Notes: a model not told the origin generated them from the sequence alone. A stretch of 64,000 nt of DNA from Gymnopus androsaceus JB14 (GCA_009733575.1 ML769605.1:53214-117213), one strand, 5' to 3'. Positions 31,220 to 42,184 are shown, counted from the stretch's first letter. Numbers and translations are program-made.

Positions 31220-33737
31220 ATGGACTCTACCGAATCCAGAGACCTAGCAGATTTCCAGAGTGCTGTCGACTCAGCACATGAGCGCATAGCTGCTGTGTAC
31301 GCCGAGATATACCGAGCGTCTTCTGAAAATCTTGATGCCGCTTCCAAACTACGAACGTCCGTTTTGAAAACCAGTTCAGCAGTGGTGAGTGGCTCTGTTT
31401 TTTGCGCTTATTCCCTATGACTTACCCTTCTGCAAAGCATGAGTTATGCTCTCGCTCCATACATTATGAGAAGCAGTGTCTTTTCAATTTCATCCAACTA
31501 CGGGGGGCTGTTTCCAAAAGCGTTCGCGATGGAAACATAGTCCGGCAGTTAATGGACCATGTTAAATCCTCTTCCTACTCTTTGAATAAACAACTACAGC
31601 TTGTCATTGCGCGAATTCCTGATATACGCAACACGGTTAGGGATTTTGCTTTTCCCGTAGACTTATAACTGATAAAATCGTTGCAGCTTGCGGAAGACCC
31701 GTTACTCGCGCAGAGAATTGTAGGTCGCCTTGGTGAGTTTTCATTTTTACTGCTTAACACACCTACATAACACTCTTTAGGTGCCATTACACCTTCGACT
31801 ACACAGAAGCCCCCGGGCCTGCCCTTAAGGACGCTGAAGAACTCTGACATCATGTCCATGTATCTATCCACCGATACTTGTGCTAAGGTCTTAGAAATAT
31901 TAGAAGCTGGTACCCATGAGTCGATTGCGCACAACGACGCGTTGAAACCAACATTTGACTCGATGAATGTCACGAAGCGCACGGCTGATTCTAATTCTGT
32001 TGTGAGCGTTCAGTCAATTAGTCCAAAGTCTCCACCTCATTACTTTATGACAGGACTCTATACTGGATTGCAGTAATCTTCAGAGCCTGCAGTTTCATAG
32101 CCTCGAGCTCGGAACTATGGACCACGCGTCTGGATCATCTTCTCCCCTCAATGTGTGTACTCTGTTGTATGGCCTTGTTCCATTCTTCTCACAACAAAGG
32201 TCAGGCGACAAAACCAGAAGCCTGTAGCGAGTTTGAGAGCACATTTACCAGAGATCTTGACACTGCACTGCGATTAAAGCGGTACAAAGAGCAAAAGATG
32301 GATCATCTGTTTCAATCAATAGAAGCACTAGAATCCGAAGGTCGTACAAGCAACAAGTGTATGGAAGAGGCCATCCAAGCCCAAAACGACCGTCTGAAGG
32401 AGATCATGGTACTAAAGGCAAGATATTTCATTCAATGTTCCGTTCCCTAGAGTCAACGAGCTTCCAGATGACAACTCAGGAACTAATCGATTCGCGGATC
32501 GAAAGTTTTGATAAAAAAGTGAACTGTTTGAGAAACAACATTGACACGGCGTTCAATCTCAAAGATTTTCCTACGTCCTCACAAGGAGTGGTTGCCTTGG
32601 ACTTTTGGAAAGGCACCTATTTCTTGTCACAGCTTTGGGAGCTTGGACGACAACTTCTATACATCCAAAAGACTGGGTCGCGAGACGACATAATGCACGA
32701 TGTATTGATGAAATTAGGTGCGATAATAACCGCTCTCTCTGAAATGTCTTTATCTCATGTGCAACTGTATCCAGACAGGCTTAAATTCGAGCATGACTTG
32801 TCCATACAATCATGGTCGGGTCCAGATGACGGTCGCGCTGGATGTCTTCGGATATTCAGCCACATTGGACATGTTGTCCTCAATAATGATCCAGAGAAGA
32901 AGGCTGGCACGTCTGGTCACAGTCCCAAAAAGCAATTTCGGGCGCAATTGTTCCCCCACAACTCTGAAGTTTTCCCCTCCAACACAAATCCAGACGCCAT
33001 GAATTCTGCAATCTTGCCTCTAGTTTTATCGAGTGCTGCACCTATACCTCTGTTTCGGGTGAGTTTGACGTGGTATTGTTGAGTGAAAACATTGACAGAG
33101 CCATACCCAGGCAGAAGGAGCGGCTTCAGTTATACCGGTCCTTGAGTTGTCAGTGAAGTCAATGGAAGAGAGAGAAGGCGGAGTGTCTGGAGGACCAGAA
33201 GTAAGTAGACAGTTTTTATTTGAGTGCCTGGCTGACGCCCTTCTTTTGCAGGAACGCTACGAACTACTTCCGTTACAGATCAAGGATGTCCAGTTGCCTT
33301 CACCCTTGACTCTAATAGTGAATCAGATAGTGGAACGATTGTTCTGGCGTATTACCTTCGCGCAACCGTGGACTTCCTGGTCCAGTCCCCTCCATTTCAA
33401 TGATCTCGTATCGCCAAAACGGTCATCCATCCATTACCGCCGTGCTATCTTACTAGCCTTCTATTGTATCAGTGCAATAACGGCGGTGCTCATGGGCAGC
33501 TTTGTTGGCCACTGGGCAATCAGGAGACCAGGCTCGTTGTCTGAGCCACGACTGCGTTCATCGGCATCTGAGTCACGTTTGACAGAACTCAGCTCACCTG
33601 GGCAAGAACTACTGACGAGTCATTACCACAACGATGACAAGTTCCGGCAGTTGCTCCGAGATGTAGCAATGCTCAATGACATTGCAGAGGCTGAGTCGAA
33701 GAGGGCTGGTTCGCAGAGTTCGCATGTTAGCGATTGA
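31220..33737 (+). CDS. Uncharacterised multi-exon protein with a C-terminal membrane segment
   Basis: Begins MDSTESRDLADFQSAVD (ATG 31220). Exon 1 ends at the GTGAGT at about 31385, followed by HELCSRSIHYEKQCLFNF, RNT|LAEDPLLAQRIVGRLG and ITPSTTQKPPGLPLR. Later exons give RYKEQKMDHLFQSIEAL (coiled coil), a long exon with VALDFWKGTYFLSQLWELG and a last exon starting ERYELLPLQIKDVQLPS. A hydrophobic segment (AILLAFYCISAITAVLMG) about 70 residues from the C-terminus suggests a single membrane anchor with a Ser-rich tail ending HVSD. Junctions near 32000-32200 are uncertain. It does not match a family I know. It shares a promoter region with the minus-strand coiled-coil gene. Confidence 0.6.
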
Positions 33738-34217
33738 CCCGGATATAATATGTACATCACCGTGTCTAAGTAGATAGAAGAAGGGTAAAAGTTGATACCA
33801 TGTTAATAAAAAAGCAGTTCCAGATCCGTAGACTTCGACGTATCGTATTTTCTGGCGTCGAACTTCGTTATAAATTTACTAGACGTGGCGTTCAAAATAA
33901 AGCAAACTTGGAGTTCGTAGATTGGTTTGCTAACATTAGAAACGGATGCCATTGTCGAAAATAGGGAATGGATCCATATCCTTCTTGCTGAAATAAAACA
34001 TATGCTGAAAGTACACAGAAGAAGGAATATAGAGAGCCTCTGCCCTCTACGATGCAAAACGATAAGCACTCGGTTCGGCATTGCGGCATTTTGACGACAC
34101 CTTCACAGGTCACCGTACGGTCACATTTATACCATTCTGTCTGCCGTTCTACTGCCGAATGCCGCTTGGGGAAAATGGGGTAATATGTTGGGTCTATAAG
34201 GGGACTGTATAACTCTA
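33738..34217. other. No supported gene
   Basis: Convergent 3' flanks. Short minus-strand ORFs at 33803-34113 have no support. Confidence 0.4.
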
Positions 34218-35339
34218 CTACACAGGTGAGGACGGAACGAAGCTGCGGTACTTGTGTATATCGCAGGTGAATAAAGGCATGAGGTCGCGGAATGAGATAC
34301 TAGAATGTGCAAGTCGAGGTCGTGGAGTGGATGGAAAGCTAACGGAGACTGGCCGATTTCTGAGGACAGATGAAGGATTTATCGACTGTATGGATGATAC
34401 AGAAGCAGCCATAAGAGAGCTAGTGGTATGAAGGGACGTTGTTTGCCGCTGAGCAGGTCCGGCTCCACTCGTGGTTGTATTCTTGCGGCGAGGGTCGTCT
34501 GTGGGAGAGGCAGGAAGAGGTAGCTGTGAGAGATCGGCGATATCATTGAGATCGTATTCATCTGGTGACAAGTCCATAGCAGATATCCATGGTAGGCTGT
34601 CAAAAACGGATGAAGACGACGATTGAGACTGTATTGGACATTCTACGTGAACGCAATGGTGCTTGCGCCGAAAAGCTCGATTGGAATCGGCAGACCGTGC
34701 CTCTATGAGTCTCAATGAAGACACTGTAAAACAATTGAGCTTGGTATTACACTTTGAGAAAGATCTCACTTACGAGTTGACATCGCAATAGTAGAAGAGT
34801 TAATGCGAGAAGGGGAACGCCTGAGTTCATTGGGTGCAAAGATGTCGGAAGAATCATCAATAGTTGCAGTAGGAAGAGACTGTGTACATTGTCTGTCTCT
34901 TGCGGCAGGATTCTTGCAGGTCGGAACTTCGGTGAATAGTTGTGGTTGGTTGAGAGCCATAGAGGCTAAAACATGGCAATGGACTGCGAAACAATCAGGT
35001 CCGAGTGCCTAAAAGCAAGAGGAAGGACTTACAAGCAGGAGAAGCCGATGAAGCAGGATCTATTGGTCGAGAGCATTAAAGACAGCAAGACGAAGAGGAT
35101 GGAAGAGACTTACCATTGAATAAAGATATTTCACCCCCACGCGCTGAAAAAAACGCATCAACGAAGGTGCATAAGACATGTAAGTAGGAGGAGGACATAC
35201 TGGGCTCCTGGGTTCGAGCACGTTTTCCAGCGGGCTCAGCCTGCTGGTCAGTAGCTGTGGAAGCACTATCTGGTACATTATTCGAGGGTAGCGAAAACTT
35301 GCGCTTCGCAGAAGGCAAGGCAGCATTTTGAGATTGCAT
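34218..35339 (-). CDS. Member 1 of a modular phase-1 gene family, 303 residues
   Basis: Five exons: 35339-35201, 35143-35114, 35059-35033, 34983-34774, 34723-34218. Every intron is phase 1, so the internal exons (30, 27 and 210 nt) are symmetric modules. N-terminus MQSQNAALPSAKRKFSLPS with a second basic cluster (EPAGKRARTQEP) looks like a bipartite nuclear signal. The short exons encode RGGEISLFN and DPASSASPA. The rest is Ser/Thr/Pro-rich and disordered (SSSSSVFDSLPWISAMDL, ending SFVPSSPV). Its relatives at 50117, 44178, 40520 and 39862 share exon 1 and the small exons but not the C-terminal exons. Driven by the promoter cassette at 35400-35640 with a 5'UTR intron. Function unknown. Confidence 0.75.
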
Positions 35340-35640
35340 AATGATCAAAGTTCTATGTAATAGAGAAAGAAGAGCATGGTGAGCTGCATTAAAAGTATTT
35401 TAAGCAGCGACGAGCTTACCGAGTAGAGGATTTGTTTCTGGATGTCGGTTTAAGTCGGCGAAGTCGGCGAAATCTGGGAGGTGAAAGTTGGAAATGTTCA
35501 GGTTTTATAACATAGCCGTGCGCGTATAGTATAAAGCAGCAATAATTAGCAGCCATAAGGCCACAGACGAGCCAGCCACAAGTGGCTGGTCAAAGGGAGA
35601 ATTTCCGCGTTTAGAACATGGCGGTAAGAAAAGCAAAGAT
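35340..35640 (-). promoter_or_regulatory. Promoter/5'UTR cassette, copy 2
   Basis: Same order of elements as at 27376-27640: CCACTTGTGGCTGGCTCG, TATA at about 35511-35520, CGCCGACTT repeats, TACTCGGTAAGC donor, and a 5'UTR intron ending TTACATAG 14 bases before the ATG. Confidence 0.85.
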
Positions 35641-35822
35641 GTGGCATCATAAATTACCTAATTTGGACAATCTCTTTGTCTTCTTGCCGATCATCGATCA
35701 TCAATGTGGCCAATCCCTTTTGCCTTTGACTGCCATGTCGTCCCAGAACGAGGTAGGTTTTTGGGCCGGACAAAGAGATTTTATCCATTTTGACTTGTGG
35801 CTTTTTATGGACTTACAGTCAC
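35641..35822 (+). promoter_or_regulatory. Outward-reading cassette arm, copy 2 (best preserved)
   Basis: ATCAATGTGGCCAATCCC, then ATG TCG TCC CAG AAC GAG (MSSQNE), donor GTAGGTTT, a 66-nt intron and acceptor GACTTACAG. Spliced in phase it continues SPNLVLKVPCNVLDSDTN. It lies 130 bp upstream of the RING gene's ATG and may supply that gene's 5' leader. Confidence 0.6.
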
Positions 35823-35952
35823 CAAATCTCGTACTTAAAGTCCCTTGTAATGTTTTGGATTCTGACACCAACATTTTGATCTTTTATCGGCGTAGGTCAG
35901 TTGTATCTGCCTTGTCGCTACTCCTTTTGATCATATTCACTAGCCACTTGCC

Positions 35953-36800
35953 ATGTCCTATGCTTCAACAAGCCGCAAACACTCAGCTGCCCAAATCTCC
36001 GAAGGTTCGCGGGCTCGTTTCGATCCTACTCCAACCCGTTCTGTGAGTTACATTACCTTACATATTCAAATCTTTCTTGAGATTTCTTGTTGATCCACAG
36101 AAGTTGTGTACACGCAAATATGGCCGTCGTGCTCATCAAGCCGCAGCCGCCTCTCTAACCATCAATCGCGTCTCATCAATTGCGACCATTCAGCGCGTCT
36201 CATCGGTACAAACCGTTGAGCAGGTCTCGTCCGGTTCCTCGTTTTCCACAGTGCAGCGTGTCTCTTCAACCCCATCTATTGAATGTATCTCCTCCACCAT
36301 TGACCACGTCTCCGCCCTGAGTACCGGGGAAGAAGGCGCTGAAGGATCAACAAGTCGAATGCAGGTAATATCGTTTACTTTTTATTCTTCTGAATTTATA
36401 CTCAGTTATCCTTGTAGCAGAATGCCCAAGCCACGTTTCAACTTTTCAAAGCCAGAGTCACCGAGGAGTTGTCGTGTTACATTTGCTGCAATCTTGCATT
36501 TCAGTCTCGCATGTAAGTCTTATTTCTGTGTCCGGAGACCACTATCTTATGAATTCTGTGTACAGAACTCCATGCGGGTATGTATTCTGTGCGCAATGCA
36601 TCAAAGCATTGAGATGCGAATCCATCGCAAAGAATCACGAAACTCGATGTGGCTTCTGTCGAACAAAGATCCATACCGAACCGACTCCTTGCTATCCACT
36701 GCAAGCCTTGGTCGAAATTTTGGCCCAAGAAGAGGGTATCGCTATTCCAGACAAAGTTCGAAAAGTTTGGACTCGTCGCACTCGCAAATTGAAAGGCTGA
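35953..36800 (+). CDS. RING-type zinc-finger protein with His-to-Tyr substitution
   Basis: Probable E3-type ubiquitin ligase-like protein. Start MSYASTSRKHSAAQIS at 35953; exon 1 ends before GTGAGTTAC at about 36042, and exon 2 (KLCTRKYGRRAHQAAAA) carries five degenerate repeats around RVSS/QVSS/HVSA. Exon 3 begins after the TTGTAG at about 36416, and the last intron is 36513-36565 (53 nt). The finger reads ELSCYICCNLAFQSR | ITPCGYVFCAQCIKAL then TRCGFCRTKI. In a C3HC4 RING the residue after Cys-Gly should be His; here it is Tyr (TAT). All seven cysteines are in place. The C-terminus ends TRRTRKLKG. Either a RING with weakened zinc binding, or a U-box-like/adapter protein that no longer ubiquitinates. 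Confidence 0.75.
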
Positions 36801-37391
36801 TACACCTTTCTCTATATTTCTTTCTTTCTATGTTCTTGCTGGTCAAGTACGGTAGACACGGTTCAAGGTTATAGATTGCTCCTTACCCGATACCGTGAAG
36901 ATACAGTACATAACTTTTTGTTACCAAGCTACCATGATGAGAATATCGACAGTCCGCTCAGTCCATCCAAGGTCCTGTTTTGTATGATTTGCTTGCTGCG
37001 ACCACACTCATGTAACGCTAGTACGTGCCTTGCAGTTATAATTCTTTTAAAAAAATTCATTTCCGCTCAGAAAGGATCCCTGAGTGATTCGGCTCTATTT
37101 GGATTCCATGAGTTGGGACGGTCTCGATTTCTCACTTGAAAGTCATTTTCTCGTGTAGCTCTTCTACGTGTCATAAAATACACATCTTTCCCTCGTTCAT
37201 TCAATCAAACTGTACACATGAAAACATTGAAAACATTTGCTCCTGTAAGCGCTATATGTACTCGAGTTTACACGAGTCTTATCCCAGAGTCTTCCCGTTT
37301 GTCAAATGGAAACAAAAAGCATGTACTCTCATCCTTGTGGTACTATTTAATTGATCATGTATTCAATTTTCTGGAACATTACGCTGAACTA
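36801..37391. other. Convergent intergenic, no gene seen
   Basis: Only short ORFs. Lies between the RING gene and the 3' end of the MYND gene. Confidence 0.4.
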
Positions 37392-39242
37392 TTAGAGTGT
37401 ACTATTACATGTATATGGTATGAGTACAAAGGTCTCAAGGTTTAGCAGAATACGCCTGCAACCAAGATTCAGTCCGTTGTTGCGTTCTACAAAGCCCTGG
37501 TGTTCAGGACACAGCTGTTCAAGGACCTCGTGTTTTGGTTGCAGAGCCATTGTGTCATTGGAAAAGTCGACAACGACAGCCCTTGTTTCAGTGTGACCGT
37601 CAATGAGAGCACAAATACGTGAAGACAACTGCTGTAGCCTGCTAACGACGACAGAATAAACGTAGTATTTTTCGAGGGAAGGTATGTCCGAACATCGTAA
37701 ATTTCTGCCACTGTGGATAGGATGCTCTGAAACGTCCTGTAAGCAAGTGCTTTTGCGAGAACATCCTCACCTACCATTTCGTTTCCTCGCAAGTTCTTTA
37801 CATTCTGCCCTATGACCTTCTCAATAATGGGCAATTTGGCACGTCCCGGAACAATAGGCAACAACTTTGCAGCCAGAACAGCGGCGGGCTGCAGATCGAG
37901 TTGAGGAGTCCATCATTAAAAGCTGTCCGTTGCACTTTCACATACCGATCAATAATCGGCCTGGGAGAAGTTGACTGAGTGAAAGGCTTACCTGCTCGCA
38001 TGCGTTTGCACAAGTGAGAGACCACATTGATTTCCGGAAGGATATCATCGCTGGGGTACAAAATGTGTCTATAGCCTGTCCCCACGCAGCCTGAAGTGAT
38101 ACCTCTGTCGGAGTATTCCCAAGGGAAAGCCTTCTCGAGGGTGTTTTGCTTAGGCTATGCTGAGCACGGTGACTGACTTCATGAAAAATCCAAAAGCGCA
38201 AAACTCTCCATACCAGGTTCTGAAGTAAATCTATGACGTTCGTATAGTTTAAAGACAGATCTGGATAGGTGTTACTCCAGTCATGAAGGAAATGGCATGT
38301 TCGGTATACCATTGGAAGACAGCGGTGATCCAGAGCAGTGGCGGTCCACAGTGGCCCTCCTGACATCCACATGGAGTGGCACTGCAAGATTCTGGCAATA
38401 CAGTCAAGTCGTAGGAGGGATGAGCTGTATGTTGCACTTCCAAGAATGGAGACTTTAGACGAGGTGAGAATACGCCACACTCTGTAAACATAAGGCCACG
38501 CTGATCGAGCAACATTTAATCGTAAGTGTATTTTGTTGCCGGGGAGAGTGATGACGAGGAGGAAAAGGTATAGCCGATGCCCTTGGATGGAAGTATAAGT
38601 CGGGTGAATGAGCTGCAGTTCAAGACAGTTCTTCCATGTGTCGGTTAGGGAAGTTCCAATGACAGAGCGCGACGCGACCTCTAGAGCCTTGACAAAGCCG
38701 CCCAAGGAACGTTCGTTTGTACGAATAATTCTTCGAACAATAAAAAGAACGCAATGCTGGTAATTGTTGTCATCTGTAGTGAGGTTGTCGGGCTCTATGA
38801 AGGCGACAACAACACAAAGAGCAAGTAGTTTCTTCAACTCGTATGATTCCAAGATCGTGGTCGCATGATCTGAGTGGAAGCCGGCGACAATTTCCGACAA
38901 CATGAGTAGAATGGGTACGACGAATGAAATGATAGTGTTTCTGAGAGCGACAGGTAGGTGGTCACCTTGATCTATCTCATACACATGGAGGACCTTGAGA
39001 CCAGCTCTTAGCCAGTTCCATAACGCGGACCATTCAGGCTCCACGGCAGCCCGAAATCCTTCAGAGCTGGAACAACCCAGCAAAGGTTGTGTATGAGCAA
39101 GAAAGGCTTGGTAGCGATCAGCATCGAAGACGAGTGAAGGACTTGAGCGGATGATTCTCTTCAGACGAGGTGGAAAGATATACATTCTGGGTGTCTCAGT
39201 ATCATGAAAATTTATGAGAACACTAGCTGGTAAAGGTGACAT
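37392..39242 (-). CDS. MYND-type zinc-finger protein with an in-frame stop in the finger
   Basis: MYND fingers bind zinc and mediate protein interaction. A long helical region fills the first exon (ATG 39240-39242, MSPLPASVLINFHDTETPR; about 420 residues). After an intron the finger reads RRCSGCKVVAYCSGTCQIAH, then TAT TGA GAA GGT CAT, then AECKEL (37855-37925). Relatives have Trp (TGG) where TGA stands, so one G-to-A change or an indel interrupts the finger. The last exon (YVYSVVVSRLQQLSSRICAL ... ETFVLIPYTCNSTL) is open to 37392, and its frame is one base off the finger frame, again suggesting an indel. This architecture is common in mushrooms. The gene may be decaying, or the sequence may be wrong here. 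Confidence 0.7.
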
Positions 39243-39429
39243 ACCTGTGTAACTTTATGTAGAGGCGAGAAGTTGAATCTGGAGTGTTTTCAAACCCAAG
39301 AGGACTCTTAAGTACGGTCCATGACTATTTTCCCTTTGTCGATCGCAAAAAAACAACGACTTGTTCTCTGCAAATGGCACTTTGACCAAGTCAAATTAGC
39401 CATTAATTAGTTGCACGGCAGCCTACGAT

Positions 39430-39560
39430 ATTAAAGCATCTAGTCAATAAGGGCAGAGTTCTTTGTCCGACCCACAAACGTACCTCGTTGATCTGGGGTT
39501 TTGCAGTGGAACGATATGCAAGCCAAAGAAAGTCCAAGAGATTGGTGCCTTGATGATTGG
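39430..39560 (-). promoter_or_regulatory. Outward-reading cassette arm, copy 3 (minus orientation)
   Basis: The reverse complement keeps CCAGATCAACGAGGTACG, TTTGTGGGTCGGACAAAG and a later acceptor near ATATCGTAG. The ATG codon of the small exon is not conserved. Confidence 0.5.
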
Positions 39561-39599
39561 CAAGAAGACAAAGATTGTCCGAATTAGGATGCATGTTCT

Positions 39600-39805
39600 T
39601 TGCTTCCATGTTCCAAATGCGGAAATTCTCCCTTTGACCACTTGTGGCTCATTTATGGCCTTCTGACTAGTCGCCATGGCTGTTAATGTCTTGTCTAATA
39701 CACACGAAATAGTATAAAACCCTGGACATTTCCAACTTGCACCTCCCACATTCCTCGCCGACTTCGCCGATTTCACCGACTTCCAGTTGCAACGGTAAGC
39801 TTGTG
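39600..39805 (+). promoter_or_regulatory. Promoter cassette, plus orientation (copy 3)
   Basis: CCACTTGTGGCTCATTTATG, AGTATAAAACCC (TATA about 39711-39720), ACATTTCCAACTTGCACC, CGCCGACTTCGCCGATTT and a CGGTAAGCTTG donor. It points into an inverted, truncated gene start, so it faces copy 4 head to head. Confidence 0.75.
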
Positions 39806-39810
39806 GTCAT

Positions 39811-39862
39811 CCAAGGGTAGCGAAAGCTTGCGCTTCGCCGAAGGCAAGGCAGCGTTCATCAT
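39811..39862 (-). pseudogene. Truncated exon 1 of the modular family
   Basis: MMNAALPSAKRKLSLPLD on the minus strand, then the sequence runs into the inverted promoter cassette at 39600-39805. Only the first 18 codons survive. Confidence 0.7.
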
Positions 39863-39899
39863 GCAAGTTCTATGTAATGAAGAAAGAAGAGCATGCTCG

Positions 39900-40100
39900 G
39901 TGAGCATGCCGCGAGCAACGACGAAGCTTACCGAGTCGGCGAAGTCGGCGAAATCTGGGAAATGAAAGTGTATAACATAGCCGTGCGCGTATAGAATAAA
40001 GCAGCAGTAATTAGCAGCCAGAAGGCCACAGACGAGCCAGCCACAAGTGGCTGGTCAAAGGGAGAATTTCCGCGTTTAGAACATGACGGTAAGAAAGCAA
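39900..40100 (-). promoter_or_regulatory. Promoter cassette, copy 4, with internal deletion
   Basis: Reads toward the truncated exon at 39862. Compared with copies 1 and 2, the segment between the CGCCGACTT repeats and TATA is shortened (GAAAGTGTATAACATAG at about 39963-39979). Confidence 0.7.
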
Positions 40101-40347
40101 AGATGTGGCGTCCTAAATTACCTAATTTGGACAATCTCTTTGTCTTCTTTCCCATCATCAATGCCACCCCGGCGCTCGCTCAAGTAACGACTTTCGTGCA
40201 TGATGCTGGTGCATCCATCAACCAACTTTCGCGGTGCCCTAATGTGTTTCCCATTTGGATAATTATAAAGTCATTTCGCGTATGCGACATCTGGTTGGCA
40301 GCCATAAAGTTATAGATTTGACGATGTTTCGGTCAGTAAAGACATAC

Positions 40348-40445
40348 CTTTGCGCTGTAAACATTTGAGCTCATCTCTTAACTGCCGATTCTCTTCTTTT
40401 AGAGTTCGTATTAATCTATCTTTGTCTCGGATAACCTCTGTCAAC
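40348..40445 (-). other. Isolated leucine-zipper exon
   Basis: Between a TGCAG acceptor and a GTATGTC donor the minus strand encodes LTEVIRDKDRLIRTLKEENR followed by QLRDELKCLQRK, a strong heptad coiled coil. 98 nt long. The neighbouring exons are not found; sequence on its 5' side (above 40500) belongs to a different, opposite-strand gene copy. Probably the remnant of another gene. Confidence 0.6.
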
Positions 40446-40519
40446 CTGCAAACATGGTGTTTCCCAGGTCAATCCAATATTGTTGGCATTGGATAAGGGA
40501 TCCGGAATCAATACTCTAC

Positions 40520-42181
40520 TCGGTAAGCTCAAGATACCGCCTTGCCTTCTGCGGAGCGCAAGCTTTCGCCACCCTTGGGCGATCTACCAGATGGTGCTTC
40601 CACAGGTACTGACCAGCAGCTTGAACCAGCTGGAAAACATACTTGAACCCAAGAGCCCGGTATGTCCTCTCGAAACGCCTCCTTTGTACACCTTCGCTGA
40701 CGCAGTTATTCTAGCGCGTGAGCATAAAACATATCTACTCAATGGTCAGTTTCTTTCATCTTTTTGTCTTGCTGTTTCTAATGCCCTTGACTGATAAGTC
40801 TTGCTCCATCGGCTTCTTCTGCGCGTGAGTCCGTTCTGTTGCTTTTAGGCACTCGAACATGATTGTTTCACAGACGGTGTCTTTCCTCTCACGTTTGCCT
40901 CGAAAATCAGCCCTGGTTCAGCCTCAACAGTCTCTAATCATTGTTGCACAGGGACCCTGTTGCTACCTTGGAGGTCGATTCTCCCTCTCAACATGCACTG
41001 TCTCCGTCTCCTCCTTCCCCTGCATCCGCGTCCAATGTTCCTACTGCCAATCGGAAACATGACCATACCGGTTCAGAGCACGAAGACTTTCCTACTGCTG
41101 ATACAAGTGCAAACTCTCAAGCGCAGTATACGCAGTCTCCTGCTGGAAAGCTGTTTGGCTGGGCCAAAGTCTGCAACGTATTAGGGTCCTCTAAACGACG
41201 GAAAGTTGATTTTCCTGGTAAGATGTCCCGTTATCCCCCATGTCAAGACCCAGAGCTAATTGTTGCCGCCAGTGTTCTGTCCGAAGAAGTATATCATCAC
41301 TGGTGAGGTTTGATTATCAATCTTTTCTTCTCCAAATAACTCATTATACTCCATGAACATACTTAGGTCCTCCTCCGGCGAGCAGTGAGTAGTGCATTTA
41401 TGGCTTTCTGCGTTAATCTCACTCGGTTTTTAAAAGATAACACATTCCCGTTTACTTTCAAGTACTCAGCGCATTCCTTGATGGAAATGCCCAGAACCTC
41501 TACTGGCCCTCCTTTGCCAAATTCTGTTGAATCTCTGCCTCGGAGACCTCCTGTTGTTTCCAGTCAATCGTCGGGGCCTGCTACAGGTTCTCCTTTGCCA
41601 ACTCCTGTTGCTCCCAGCCATTCGTTGGGGCCTGCTATAGGCTCTCCTTTGCCAAATTTTGTTGTTCCCAGCCAATCGTCGGAGCCTACTATGGGCTTTT
41701 CTTTAACAACTCTTGTTGTTCCCAGCCAGTCGCCGGAGCCTGCTACAGGCTCCCCTTTACCAGCTCCTGCTGCTCCCAGCCAGTCGCCGGAGCCTAACTA
41801 CAGGTCTACCTTGGCCAACTTTAGGGTCTTTACACGACGAATCCAATATCGAGGTCATCTAAACTGACATTTGGGAGCATCATCCCCAATCCCCTCCCTC
41901 TTCCAGCTCCGCAACTTCTCCGCCCGCTCGATCACAAAGTCCCTCGAGTCTGATTATGCCTCAGACGAGACTCCTCGATGCGACTGTCGATTCGAAGGGA
42001 AAACAGAAGACGGACGAAATGGACGTCGATCGTGATGATGGAGAAACTGGGGACATTGTTGTCGCAGGTCAATACCTCCATATCATGCCGATATCTTCTC
42101 CGAACTGACTGCAGTCTAGGTATCCTCGGCCCTCAGCTGTTACAGACGCCTTATATACTCGAGTTCTGGGGCGATCTAGGA
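40520..42181 (+). pseudogene. Member of the modular family, start codon deleted
   Basis: Shares exon 1 (CCGCCTTGCCTTCTGCGGAG; Gln-Leu-Glu where others have Gln-Ala-Glu), the 30-nt exon (REHKTYLLN) and the 27-nt exon with the 48814-50117 gene, plus PLTFASKISPGSAS. In place of the 5'UTR intron and ATG there is a direct join between TACTCGGTAAGCTC and AAGCTCAAGA. The 27-nt exon is one base short. Downstream exons encode SPAGKLFGWAKVCNVLGSSK, a Ser/Pro repeat tract (41545-41805) and TVDSKGKQKTDEMDVDRDD. Without the ATG and in-frame small exon it is probably not translated normally. Confidence 0.6.
41545..41805 (+). repeat. 60-bp coding tandem repeat, about 4-5 units
   Basis: Units of 20 residues of the form PVAPSQSSGPATGSPLPTP. 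The third codon positions and several first positions vary, while the frame is kept through the array. Confidence 0.85.
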
Positions 42182-42184
42182 TGA

